DNA of 64,000 bases from JBFMHP01 sp040752855 (GTDB lineage Bacteria > Pseudomonadota > Gammaproteobacteria > RBG-16-57-12): positions 62,001-126,000 of the forward strand of contig JBFMHP010000019.1 of assembly GCA_040752855.1 (NCBI GenBank), in the 5' to 3' direction. This document shows positions 8,257 through 16,331 of this stretch, in pieces. Below the pieces are notes generated by a model. That model saw only the letters and a program-made list of their open reading frames with translations. It was not told the DNA's origin and made no database searches. The position numbers were made by a program, and so were the translations under genes. The number at the start of each line of letters is the position of its first letter. Position 1 is the stretch's first letter.

Positions 8257-9225
8257 TCAGTAACGAATCAAGGCCGAGCCCCAGGTGAAACCGCCCCCGA
8301 AGGCTTCGAGCAACAAGGTTTCGCCACGCAGGATCTTACCTTCGCGCACCGCCACATCCAAGGCCAGCGGCACCGAGGCCGCCGAGGTATTGCCGTGATC
8401 CTGCACCGTGGTGATGACACGCTCCATCGGCATCTTCAGTTTGCGCGCGGTGGCGGTGATGATGCGGATGTTGGCCTGATGCGGCACCAGCCAATCGATG
8501 TCCTCTTTGTCCATTTGATTGGCTTCGAGGGTTTCATCAACGATGCGGCCCAAGGTGTTCACCGCCATCTTGAAGACCTCGTTGCCGAGCATGAAGATGG
8601 CGTAATTGCCCTGCTTGAAGGCCTGGTGGTTTTCGGAGACCCCCGCTGGCACGGTAAGCAAGTCGCGATACTGACCGTCGGCGTGGATATGGGTAGACAG
8701 GATGCCAGCCTCATCGCTCGCCTCCAGGATTACTGCCCCCGCCCCATCGCCGAACAACACGCAGGTCGTGCGGTCGGTCCAGTCGATGATGCGCGACATG
8801 GTCTCGGCGCCCACCACCAGCGCCCTTGTAGCCGCCCCGGTTTTGATGAATTTGTCGGCGACGGATAAAGCATAGATGAAGCCTGTGCACACCGCCTGTA
8901 CGTCAAACGCGGGGCAGCCGTGGATATCGAGGCGCTGTTGCAGCAGACAGGCCGTGCTCGGGAAAACCCGGTCCGGCGTGGTGGTCGCCACCACGATCAG
9001 ATCGATGCTGGAGGCCTCGATGCCCGCCGCTTCGATGGCGCGGCGCGCGGCGCGTTCGGCCAGATCACAGGTGGTCTCGTTCTCGGCGGCGATGTGGCGC
9101 TGCTTGATGCCGGTGCGTTCAACGATCCACTCGTCGGAGGTGTCGACCATCTCCTCCAGATCGAAATTGGTCATGACCTTTTCGGGAAGATAACCGCCGG
9201 TACCAATGATGCGTGAGTGCTTCAA
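8257..9225 (-). CDS. fabH: Beta-ketoacyl-ACP synthase III
   Basis: Initiates fatty-acid synthesis by condensing an acyl-CoA, usually acetyl-CoA, with malonyl-ACP. The active-site C113 lies in DVQAVCTGFIYAL. The catalytic His is in WLVPHQANIRI and the Asn in DHGNTSAASVPLAL. The 322-residue length is standard. It overlaps the plsX stop by 4 bp (ATGA) and is therefore translationally coupled to it. It is followed 30 bp later by fabD. Confidence 0.97.
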   Translation of the reverse strand: MKHSRIIGTGGYLPEKVMTNFDLEEMVDTSDEWIVERTGIKQRHIAAENETTCDLAERAARRAIEAAGIEASSIDLIVVATTTPDRVFPSTACLLQQRLDIHGCPAFDVQAVCTGFIYALSVADKFIKTGAATRALVVGAETMSRIIDWTDRTTCVLFGDGAGAVILEASDEAGILSTHIHADGQYRDLLTVPAGVSENHQAFKQGNYAIFMLGNEVFKMAVNTLGRIVDETLEANQMDKEDIDWLVPHQANIRIITATARKLKMPMERVITTVQDHGNTSAASVPLALDVAVREGKILRGETLLLEAFGGGFTWGSALIRY

Positions 9226-10250
9226 CTCGCCTGTCTCCTCGACAAGATCGCTTCTAGATGCTGGCTGATGTGGGCCGGCACATTCTGTTTGACTTCTGTC
9301 ACCGCCACCTTGATGGCGTTGTTGAATGCTAGCACATCGGCGCCGCCGTGACTTTTGATGACGATACCCTGCAATCCCACCAGGCTCGCGCCATTGTAGC
9401 GGCGTGGATCGATCTTGGCCCGGAATGATTTGAGCACCGGCATGGCCACCAGGCCCGCCAGTTTGGTGAAGATATTTTTGTTGAAACCCGCCTTCATGTA
9501 ATGGCTGATCATCTTGGCCACGCCTTCGCTGGATTTCAGCGCGACATTGCCGACGAATCCGTCGCAGACCACCACATCGGCCTCGCCGAAGTAGATGCCA
9601 TCGCCCTCGATGAAGCCGATGTAATTGAGATCGCTCTCCTCCAGCAGGCGCGCCGCTTCTTTCACGCGCTCATTGCCTTTGATTTCTTCCGCGCCGATGT
9701 TGAGCAAACCGACGGTCGGTCGGGTGATGTTATCCACCGCGCTGACCAATTCCGCACCCATGACGGCAAATTCAAGCAGGTGCTCGGCGGTCGAATCGAC
9801 ATTCGCGCCGAGGTCGAGCACATGGCAATGCCCCTTGACGGTAGGAAGCGCAGTGATGATCGCGGGACGATCGATGCCAGGCAAGGTTTTCAGGACGAAA
9901 CGACCGGTCGCCATCAGCGCACCGGTGTTGCCGGCGCTGACACAGGCCTGGGCGCCACCCTCTTTGACCAGGTTGATCGCCACGCGCATGGAGGAATCCT
10001 TCTTGGTGCGTAGCGCCACCGAAGGCAGCTCGGACATCTCGACGACCTGCGAGGCCGGCTGGATCACCAGGCGATCCGACACACGCGCGCCGAAGCGCAG
10101 CAGGCTGGCGTTGATGACCTCTTCCTGACCGACCAGGATCAGGCGCAGCCCCTTGTCCTCCTTCAGCGCCTGAATCGCGGCGGGAACGGTGACTTCGGGG
10201 CCGATATCGCCGCCCATGGCGTCGATGGCGATGGTAATGAGATCGCTCAT
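9222..10250 (-). CDS. plsX: Phosphate acyltransferase PlsX
   Basis: Makes acyl-phosphate from acyl-ACP and orthophosphate for phospholipid synthesis. The 342-residue protein starts MSDLITIAIDAMGGDIGPE, the family N-terminal signature. It also has VSAGNTGALMA, LDLGANVDS and ICDGFVGN-like (VCDGFVGNVALK) blocks. It overlaps fabH and lies 139 bp downstream of rpmF, beyond a long hairpin. Identity is unambiguous. Confidence 0.97.
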   Translation of the reverse strand: MSDLITIAIDAMGGDIGPEVTVPAAIQALKEDKGLRLILVGQEEVINASLLRFGARVSDRLVIQPASQVVEMSELPSVALRTKKDSSMRVAINLVKEGGAQACVSAGNTGALMATGRFVLKTLPGIDRPAIITALPTVKGHCHVLDLGANVDSTAEHLLEFAVMGAELVSAVDNITRPTVGLLNIGAEEIKGNERVKEAARLLEESDLNYIGFIEGDGIYFGEADVVVCDGFVGNVALKSSEGVAKMISHYMKAGFNKNIFTKLAGLVAMPVLKSFRAKIDPRRYNGASLVGLQGIVIKSHGGADVLAFNNAIKVAVTEVKQNVPAHISQHLEAILSRRQAS

Positions 10251-10300
10251 AGTGGTCGTGATTGTGCCTGTCGCTCGGAGTTTTCTTTAATAACAAATGA

Positions 10301-10340
10301 AAGTGACCTCGTTGCAGGAATCCCTGTAGCGAGGCCACTT
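10301..10340 (-). promoter_or_regulatory. Long imperfect hairpin between rpmF and plsX
   Basis: AAGTGaCCTCGtTgCAGG and CCTGtAgCGAGGcCACTT pair across a 4-nt loop, giving an 18-position stem with about two G-T/mismatch positions. It sits in the rpmF-plsX gap. On the transcribed strand only a weakly T-rich stretch follows. It could be a partial terminator or processing site that balances L32 output against lipid enzymes. Confidence 0.5.
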
Positions 10341-10389
10341 ATCAAATTAGCTTAATTTCCGGATGACGGTCACCGCCGGAAGGGGAAAC

Positions 10390-10572
10390 TTACTCGCCCT
10401 TGGTCTTGTTGATGACCTTGCGACCTTTGTAGTAACCGTCCGGTGTGACGTGGTGGCGCAGATGCGATTCACCGCTGGTGGAATCGATCGATACGGCCGA
10501 CGCGGTCAGGGCGTCGTGTGAACGGCGCATGCCACGCTTGGATGATGTCTTACGGTTCTGTTGAACAGCCAT
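10390..10572 (-). CDS. rpmF: 50S ribosomal protein L32
   Basis: Small 60-residue large-subunit ribosomal protein. It matches the E. coli type: MAVQQN start, SKRGMRRSHDALT block, and HLRHHVTPDGYYKGRKVI at the end. It lacks the zinc-ribbon cysteines found in many bacteria, as is usual for gammaproteobacteria. It follows yceD by 23 bp and precedes plsX, the conserved yceD-rpmF-plsX arrangement. Confidence 0.97.
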   Translation of the reverse strand: MAVQQNRKTSSKRGMRRSHDALTASAVSIDSTSGESHLRHHVTPDGYYKGRKVINKTKGE

Positions 10573-10595
10573 GGGTGTCTCCTTAAAACAAAACT

Positions 10596-11117
10596 TCAGT
10601 GTTTCTTCTTCAACCCCGCCAACACGGCGAAGGGGTTTGGTTTCTCTACTACCGTTGCCTTCTCGTCCGACCGGTACTCATCGAGACCGACGCACTTCTC
10701 ACCTGCCCCATGCATGGGTGCGATGGGCAAGGCCAATATCAATTCATCTTCGGCCAGATCAGCCAGCGAGATCGGGTCAGCGGTCTCAAGTATCATCGGC
10801 TCGAGCAGCTCGGGTAATTCCTGCGCCTCCTCGGGGCTGCGCACGATACCGATACTCACCTCGGCATTGAGCGTCACCGTCATCGGCGCCATGCACCGCT
10901 GGCAGATCTGCTGCACCTCAGCCTGGATGGTGCCTTGCAAGGTACGAACCCCGGCCTCATCGACGCCGAACTGCAAATCGATCCGCGCCTCACCCTGCAC
11001 CGCCTCGACCGACTCCGCCAGACGCGTCATCCCATGTAACGGGAGTTGCCCCTGCAGATGCCCGCCGTCGCGCGCCAGGCGCAGCGGCTCGATGAACTTG
11101 GGTAGCCGACCAGACAT
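10596..11117 (-). CDS. yceD: DUF177 / YceD family protein (23S rRNA accumulation)
   Basis: YceD proteins affect 23S rRNA accumulation and are almost always co-encoded with rpmF. This 173-residue copy has the N-terminal LPKFIEPLRLA block, a CQRCMAPM segment that would carry a C-x2-C pair, and the acidic C-terminal core ILALPIAPMH..EKC typical of DUF177. I chose the ATG at 11117 by alignment of LPKFIEPLRLA with the family N-terminus. That start falls at the predicted transcription start of a near-consensus promoter, so the message would be essentially leaderless. Confidence 0.88.
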   Translation of the reverse strand: MSGRLPKFIEPLRLARDGGHLQGQLPLHGMTRLAESVEAVQGEARIDLQFGVDEAGVRTLQGTIQAEVQQICQRCMAPMTVTLNAEVSIGIVRSPEEAQELPELLEPMILETADPISLADLAEDELILALPIAPMHGAGEKCVGLDEYRSDEKATVVEKPNPFAVLAGLKKKH

Positions 11118-11124
11118 GGCGCGC

Positions 11125-11153
11125 ATCATATATGCGCAGCCCGCCGCTGTCAA
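11125..11153 (-). promoter_or_regulatory. Sigma70 promoter of the yceD-rpmF-plsX-fab operon
   Basis: On the minus strand TTGACA (11153-11148) is separated by exactly 17 bp from TATGAT (11130-11125). Initiation would be expected about 7 bp further, at 11117-11118, which is the A of the yceD ATG or one base before it. No other good promoter is visible nearby. Confidence 0.85.
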
Positions 11154-11160
11154 AGAAAAA

Positions 11161-11210
11161 GGTTACAAAAACATGTTTGTATCTGAAGGTCCTGCTTCCA
11201 ATTTGTAACC
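11161..11210. promoter_or_regulatory. Inverted repeat upstream of the yceD promoter
   Basis: Perfect 9-bp arms GGTTACAAA (11161-11169) and TTTGTAACC (11202-11210) sit just upstream of the yceD -35 element. A third GTTACAAAA copy lies at 11361-11369, directly against the sigma54 promoter on the other side. They could be operator half-sites for a regulator of either unit; function is unknown. Confidence 0.35.
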
Positions 11211-11269
11211 CCGCATGGCGGGTTGCAGTCGTTCATACGCTCTGGCGCAATCACACCTTTTAGATCCGC

Positions 11270-11324
11270 CGAAGCTTGCTTCGCCAGTTCCCCCGATCCC
11301 TTGCGACAACCGAAGCGCGCTTCG
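11270..11324. promoter_or_regulatory. Two palindromic candidate activator sites 41 bp apart
   Basis: CGAAGCTTGCTTCG (11270-11283) and CGAAGCGCGCTTCG (11311-11324) are perfect palindromes apart from identity of the central pair. Both extend to an identical CCAG on the right. Their centres are 41 bp apart, about four helical turns, and lie roughly 120 and 79 bp upstream of the predicted start of the sigma54 promoter. This is the usual distance for upstream sites of a bacterial enhancer-binding protein. The activator at 22.2-23.6 kb is the likely ligand (inference). Confidence 0.6.
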
Positions 11325-11369
11325 CCAGCGCCACTCTTACATACGCTTTTAAATCAATTAGTTACAAAA

Positions 11370-11385
11370 TGGCATACCTGTTGCT
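11370..11385 (+). promoter_or_regulatory. Sigma54 (-24/-12) promoter of the accessory operon
   Basis: TGGCATACCTGTTGCT matches the sigma54 consensus TGGCAC-N5-TTGCW, with the invariant GG and GC separated by the required 10 bp. Transcription would start near 11396, leaving a leader of about 52 nt before the ATG at 11448, which has an AGGAG ribosome site. The remainder of the 330-bp gap (11118-11447) holds the palindromes and the divergent yceD promoter. Confidence 0.82.
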
Positions 11386-11447
11386 CTAAGTGCTTTTGAG
11401 AAGCGAAGTGTGCTTTATCAAACTTCAACACCAAGAGGAGCACTGTC

Positions 11448-12086
11448 ATGAGTAATTTCGAATACGCAATGGAATATAGCCCGGAACTGGAAAACTTTGA
11501 ATTCGAATGGAGTGGCGAAGGCGAGGTATTCAGCGAAGGAGAGTTGATGGAGTTGGCTTCTGAGCTCATGGAGGTCACCAACGAAGCAGAGCTTGACCGC
11601 TTCTTGGGAGGGCTGGTCAAAAAAGTCGGAGGTGCCATTGGAAAGGTTGTGAAATCCCCTGTGGGACAGGCGATTGGTGGCGTGCTCAAAGGCGTTGCGA
11701 AAAAGGCATTGCCCATTGCGGGCGGCGCACTGGGCGCGTATTTCGGCGGCCCCCTGGGTGCAAAGATCGGAAGCGGACTTGCGTCCGCAGCGGGCAGTGC
11801 GCTGGGGCTCGAAGCGGAATTGTTGAGCCAAGAAGATCGCGAGTTTGAAGGGGCAAAGCAATTCGTGCGCCTTGCCGCCAATACCGCGAAGAATGCCGTT
11901 TCCGCACCACCCACTACCGATCCGCGAGTCGCAGCCCAACAGGCCGCCGCCACCGCAGCACAAAAGTATGCGCCCGATCTGTTACGTCCTACCGGAGGAC
12001 TCGGGCCGGTGCCGTCCCCAAAAGGCAAGGGGCACGGTGGTCGCTGGTTCCGCCGCGGCCGTAACATCGTCATCGTCAATTGCTAA
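11448..12086 (+). CDS. Glycine-zipper protein with acidic/aromatic N-terminus (protein A)
   Basis: 212 residues, function unknown. Residues 1-32 are rich in E, F, Y and W (EYSPELENFEFEW). Residues 33-50 carry a helical ELMELASELMEVTNEAELD block. Residues 51-120 form a strongly hydrophobic Gly/Ala-zipper region (SPVGQAIGGVLKGVAKKALP, YFGGPLGAKIGSG) able to insert into or pack against membranes. The C-terminus is basic and ends GRWFRRGRNIVIVNC. The next gene encodes a clear homologue. It is the first gene after the sigma54 promoter, with a good AGGAG site, so it is probably the most abundant product. There is no classical Sec signal peptide. Confidence 0.85.
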   Translation: MSNFEYAMEYSPELENFEFEWSGEGEVFSEGELMELASELMEVTNEAELDRFLGGLVKKVGGAIGKVVKSPVGQAIGGVLKGVAKKALPIAGGALGAYFGGPLGAKIGSGLASAAGSALGLEAELLSQEDREFEGAKQFVRLAANTAKNAVSAPPTTDPRVAAQQAAATAAQKYAPDLLRPTGGLGPVPSPKGKGHGGRWFRRGRNIVIVNC

Positions 12087-12121
12087 TCAACCGTCATAAA
12101 TGCGTTTGCGAGGAGAAAGCC

Positions 12122-12796
12122 ATGCACGACATCGATCGCACTCAAATGGAATACAGCTCGGAATTGGAAACTTACGAGCAGTTTGAATTCGGTGAGACTC
12201 AGTGGGGTGCCGAAACCGGTGTATTCGGTGAAGCGGAGGCCATGGAGCTTGCGGCCGAACTGCTGGAAGTCACTAGCGAAGGGGAACTTGATCGCTTTTT
12301 GGGCAACCTCATCTCGAAGGCCGGGCAGGCTGTCGGTCAGTTTGTGAAATCACCGGTGGGCCAACAGCTCGGGGGTCTCTTGAAAGGCGCCGCCAAGAAA
12401 GCTTTGCCCATGGTGGGGAGCGCAATCGGCGGTTATTTCGGCGGGGAAGGCGGCGCGCAGATTGGCAGCAAGGTCGCCTCGACGGCAGGGAGGATCTTTG
12501 GCCTGGAATTGGAGGGATTGAGTCAGGAAGATCAGGAATACGAGACCGCGAAAAGTTTTGTGCGCTTTGCCGGTGAGGCAGCGAAAAATGCTGCATCGGC
12601 GCCGCCCAGCGCCAATCCAAAGGCAGTCGCCCAATCCGCGGTCATGGCGGCCGCGCGTCAACTCGCCCCGGGTCTTATTGGCGGCGCATCCGCTGTTACT
12701 CCTGTTACCTCTGGCAAGCCTTGCCCGACCTGTGGGCGAGGAGCGACTGGCCGCTGGATGCGCCGCGGCAACAAGATTGTGTTGTACGGAGCTTAA
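12122..12796 (+). CDS. Glycine-zipper protein with acidic/aromatic N-terminus (protein B)
   Basis: 224-residue paralogue of the preceding protein, aligning along its whole length: MEYSSELETYEQFEF start, MELAAELLEVTSEGELDRFLG block, VKSPVGQQLGGLLKGAAKKALP zipper, SQEDQEYETAKSFVRFAG helix and GRWMRRGNKIVLYGA end. It differs by an inserted C-PTC-G segment before the basic tail, which could bind zinc or form a disulphide. I chose the start at 12122 because GAGGAG precedes it; an upstream ATG at 12080 adds 14 residues unlike protein A. Function unknown. The pair suggests a two-component assembly (inference). Confidence 0.85.
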   Translation: MHDIDRTQMEYSSELETYEQFEFGETQWGAETGVFGEAEAMELAAELLEVTSEGELDRFLGNLISKAGQAVGQFVKSPVGQQLGGLLKGAAKKALPMVGSAIGGYFGGEGGAQIGSKVASTAGRIFGLELEGLSQEDQEYETAKSFVRFAGEAAKNAASAPPSANPKAVAQSAVMAAARQLAPGLIGGASAVTPVTSGKPCPTCGRGATGRWMRRGNKIVLYGA

Positions 12797-12802
12797 GTCG
12801 TC

Positions 12803-14104
12803 ATGGCAACCCTTCCCATCGCCACATGGATGCTCGAGCAGGAGGCGCGCGCCTTGCTGACCCGGCTCGATCGTATCAAGCCGTTCGCGCTGCATGAAAG
12901 CATGTTGCCGGCGGCGAACCTGCTGCCGACAGCGCAAACGGCCATCGAACAATATCTTATCGGTGGGCGTCGCGAGCTGAGGGGCTTGATACGGCGGTAC
13001 ATCGGCTGGTTGCGCGGACCGGCGGGCCGAAGGGCGACACCGGCACAGGCGCAGCGGTTGTTTTCCTTACTGCGTCTGCGCTTCAACGCAGTGCTCACGC
13101 AATTCGATTTGTTCAACGATGCCCTCACGCAGCGCAGTGAGAATGAAATCGGCGTCTGGCTCTCCGGCCTCGACGTGGTTTCCGCGGACGCCCTGCAGCT
13201 GCCTGGCGGTTACTACGACGCCCCGCCGGTCATTTGCTATCTCGACCGCGGTGTCGGCGCGGCCATACGCCGGGCGCGGACGCGGCTCCCGGGCGGCGGG
13301 GAAAATCCCGTGGCTATCATCCGGGTGCCCCGCGAGCGCATGGTGGGCAGCGGCATCGCCTCTTCGCTGGTGCATGAGGTGGGTCATCAGGCCTCTGCCC
13401 TCCTCGACCTAGTGAATTCGCTGAGGCCGGTGTTGCGGGGCTTGCAACAGGGTAGCGGTCCGTACAGTTCCATCTGGTCGCTGTGGGAACGGTGGATATC
13501 CGAGATCGTCGCCGATTTCTGGTCGGTGGCCCGCGTTGGCATCGCCTCCACCATGGGACTGATGGGTGTAGTAAGCCTACCGCGGGCCTTCGTGTTCCGT
13601 CTGAGCCTGGACGATCCGCATCCGCCGCCATGGATCCGCGTCAAGCTGAGCTGCGCGATGGGACAGGCGCTGTATCCCCACCCACAGTGGGAGCGACTGG
13701 CCAGGCTATGGGAGGCCTACTACCCCCCTGCCAACCTGGATCCTGAGCGACGGGACAGCTATGCCAAGCTGCAAGCGACGCTCCCTGGTTTCGTGGCGCT
13801 GCTGACCCACCACCGGCCAAAACGTCTGCGCGGCAAGTCCCTGGTCGAGGTGCTGAACGTGCAGAGCCGGCAACCGGCCAGGCTGGCGGCGCTTTACCAG
13901 GCCTGGTCGCAAGAACCGGCGCAGATGTACCGAGCCCCGCCGACATTGGTGTTCGCGGTCATCGGACAAGCGCGTGCTGATGGCCAGATGAGCCCCGAGC
14001 AGGAAAGTAAGATCTTGGCCAGGCTACTTACCCACTGGGCGCTGAGCAGTACCTTGAACGTGTCAGCGGCTTGCGCAGCCAGACCGGCGCAGCGAGTGGG
14101 CTAA
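12803..14104 (+). CDS. Putative HExxH zinc metallopeptidase
   Basis: 433-residue protein with a zinc-metallopeptidase signature: HEVGH at 191-195 in SSLVHEVGHQ, followed 39 residues later by EIVAD (234-238), giving the third zinc ligand expected of a gluzincin. Flanking sequence is helical and there is no signal peptide or membrane segment, so the protein looks cytoplasmic unless exported by another route. I do not recognise the family. It starts 6 bp after protein B, so it is co-translated with the two zipper proteins, which it might process or chaperone (inference). Opposing frames here are open only because of high GC. Confidence 0.8.
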   Translation: MATLPIATWMLEQEARALLTRLDRIKPFALHESMLPAANLLPTAQTAIEQYLIGGRRELRGLIRRYIGWLRGPAGRRATPAQAQRLFSLLRLRFNAVLTQFDLFNDALTQRSENEIGVWLSGLDVVSADALQLPGGYYDAPPVICYLDRGVGAAIRRARTRLPGGGENPVAIIRVPRERMVGSGIASSLVHEVGHQASALLDLVNSLRPVLRGLQQGSGPYSSIWSLWERWISEIVADFWSVARVGIASTMGLMGVVSLPRAFVFRLSLDDPHPPPWIRVKLSCAMGQALYPHPQWERLARLWEAYYPPANLDPERRDSYAKLQATLPGFVALLTHHRPKRLRGKSLVEVLNVQSRQPARLAALYQAWSQEPAQMYRAPPTLVFAVIGQARADGQMSPEQESKILARLLTHWALSSTLNVSAACAARPAQRVG

Positions 14105-14160
14105 CCAAGGGCGCAATTACACTTTAAACACACTTCGATTATTCATCTAAGGAGGTTGAT

Positions 14161-16320
14161 ATGGGAAACCATCGCAATGATTCGAAAGCATCTCGGCTAG
14201 GTACGCTTGTGGTTAACGTTTTGGATAAGGGCGGCATGCGTGCCGTTGCGATCGATGCAAAGGTCAGTCTGTACACCGCGGGGGGGCTCGATGGGTGCGC
14301 GAATTTTAGCGTCGAGACCTGGAACCCATGCGAAGAGCATCACGTCAAAACCCAACGCACGAATAGCCACGGAAGAGCGACCTTCGAGGGACTCAGAGAC
14401 GGTTGTTACGTTGTTACTTATGGACATTACCCGGAGACTGATCCCCAGTGCGTCTGCGTCCGCGCAGGCTGCATTGAAGACGTGTGTCTTGAACCCGACG
14501 TCCGTCTCGAAGCGACTCTGAGGTTTATGGATCGCGACTGCAAGGACATTCCCTGCGCACAGCCGCGGGTGGATGACAAAATTGAGATCCAACACACGGG
14601 TAAGAACCTTGAAGATGCGGTAAGCAGTAATAAAGCGGCCATCATTCCGCCACAAGGTTTCAAGCCCGACCCAGATAACCCGTTAAAGTTTTCCGGCCAA
14701 GTCGTCAAGAGCGGGCCCCAGTCGCTCATCGCCACGGTTTCGTATTCGGCAATCGGGGCGGCCGCAGGTGCTGGTGGTGAAGCACAGTTTCAGCTGCCGT
14801 CTAAATTTGACGCTGATGAGGCGCCTATCGTTCGCATCGGCGGAAATGTGGGCGCTACCTTATCACGTACCGAGACCGAACCCACCGACGATTTGCCGCT
14901 GTGGGTCGCAATCCGCAACAGCACTGAGGCGCTGTCCTTCAACAACTATCTGCGCTTCATGGACTCGCTTTTTTGTGGCAGAGACGATCTGTCCGGCCTG
15001 AAAGCGTTCGAAAAGGTGCGATTCGCGGACAAGCGCACCAGATACGATGAATTGCGACAGACGCGTTTTCTGCCTTTTACCGACGCCGATGCCTACCGCG
15101 TCGTGAAGGCCGCCACCGAGGCTTTTGTCATGGTGAACTGTGGGGTCGCCGGGGTCGTACTCAATGAACCACGGCAATTACAGCTACAGCCATTTGATCG
15201 CGATCTCGATGAAGCCTACATGGATCGCAGAGACCTGCCGGTCCCAGGCAAAGGTCTCCAACAAGTGTTCAACCAGGATTACCTCGAAACCGTGAATGGG
15301 GGCACCATCGATGCAACATCGACGCTGCCCTATCTAGCGATCATCCGCAGGAAGCTGCCCGATGTGCCGATCAAGACTAACCTGTTCGGCGATGACGAGG
15401 TCGGCGAGTGCTTCGGATTACTGCAGGAAAAGCTCGCCAACCCGTGCCTGTTGGAACTCATCTGGTCCTACTGGCACGAAGAGGGCATGCTGGCGCAAAC
15501 AGTGAACGCTATCACCCGGCGGTTCCAGAACGTACGGGCACCCTCGCCTCAGGACCCGCTGTCCAACCTCGAGATGGATCCGCTGCGCCCGCTCAACAAC
15601 CTGTTTTGGGGCTACATCCAGGACGAGCAGCACCGGCTGACGGTGACTCGTCGCAATTACGAGTACGATCACCACTACGGGCTGCGGCTGGAAGGCAAGG
15701 CCGTTCAAAATTTCAGACCGGTAGACACGCGGTCGAAATTCCTGGAGGCCTTCCACCACCTCTTACGCCTATGCACGGTGTTCTACAAACAGGATGACGA
15801 TACCACAGTGAAGGCCGATGCTTTCCCGGTGCTCAATGCCCTCAAGGAAACACACTTGATTCTCTCTCAGGGCGCGCACAACCAGTTTGGGGATCTGCCC
15901 TCGACCGCGCGCATCGAGATGTTGATGCAGCAGTGGCTACTCGCGCGTCCCGAGTTCCGGGAGTTCCTGCCGACCCGCATCATGGTGGCCTATCCCGAGC
16001 CGTGGATGGACCGCGTCGATGCCATGAAGAAGCTGCAGGGTTGGACCGACACCAGCGTGCTGCACTTCCGCAACCTCGGCATGTTCGGCGAGCAGATTCT
16101 GCTGTCGATCCGCTGGGGCGCCTGGAGCGATGTGCAAGAGCCGATTCAGGCGTTCAACTGGGCGCGCTTTTTCCGTCCCCAAGTGCAAGGATACATCCAT
16201 GCCTACCGTGCGGCGACCGGCGTGGATCTTGCCACCGATACCGTCGATACCCGTGTGGATGCGACGCTGCCATCGGTGTTGCTGCAAAAGCGGCTGGCGA
16301 GTCAACAGCGAGCAGGTTGA
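14161..16320 (+). CDS. Large unknown protein with Cys-rich N-terminal domain (719 residues)
   Basis: No family recognised. The first ~120 residues resemble a beta-sandwich (transthyretin/carboxypeptidase-regulatory-like) with several cysteines (CANF, NPCEEHH, DGCYVVTYG, CVCVRAGC). A second beta-rich stretch follows to about 240. Residues 250-700 are mostly helical, with many conserved-looking aromatic and charged residues, for example LNNLFWGYIQDEQHR and RRNYEYDHHYGL. No signal peptide or membrane helix. A perfect AAGGAGGT ribosome site precedes the ATG, implying strong translation. It is the longest product of the operon and could be a scaffold or enzyme; the sequence alone does not say which. 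Confidence 0.8.
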   Translation: MGNHRNDSKASRLGTLVVNVLDKGGMRAVAIDAKVSLYTAGGLDGCANFSVETWNPCEEHHVKTQRTNSHGRATFEGLRDGCYVVTYGHYPETDPQCVCVRAGCIEDVCLEPDVRLEATLRFMDRDCKDIPCAQPRVDDKIEIQHTGKNLEDAVSSNKAAIIPPQGFKPDPDNPLKFSGQVVKSGPQSLIATVSYSAIGAAAGAGGEAQFQLPSKFDADEAPIVRIGGNVGATLSRTETEPTDDLPLWVAIRNSTEALSFNNYLRFMDSLFCGRDDLSGLKAFEKVRFADKRTRYDELRQTRFLPFTDADAYRVVKAATEAFVMVNCGVAGVVLNEPRQLQLQPFDRDLDEAYMDRRDLPVPGKGLQQVFNQDYLETVNGGTIDATSTLPYLAIIRRKLPDVPIKTNLFGDDEVGECFGLLQEKLANPCLLELIWSYWHEEGMLAQTVNAITRRFQNVRAPSPQDPLSNLEMDPLRPLNNLFWGYIQDEQHRLTVTRRNYEYDHHYGLRLEGKAVQNFRPVDTRSKFLEAFHHLLRLCTVFYKQDDDTTVKADAFPVLNALKETHLILSQGAHNQFGDLPSTARIEMLMQQWLLARPEFREFLPTRIMVAYPEPWMDRVDAMKKLQGWTDTSVLHFRNLGMFGEQILLSIRWGAWSDVQEPIQAFNWARFFRPQVQGYIHAYRAATGVDLATDTVDTRVDATLPSVLLQKRLASQQRAG

Positions 16321-16331
16321 GATGTATAACC

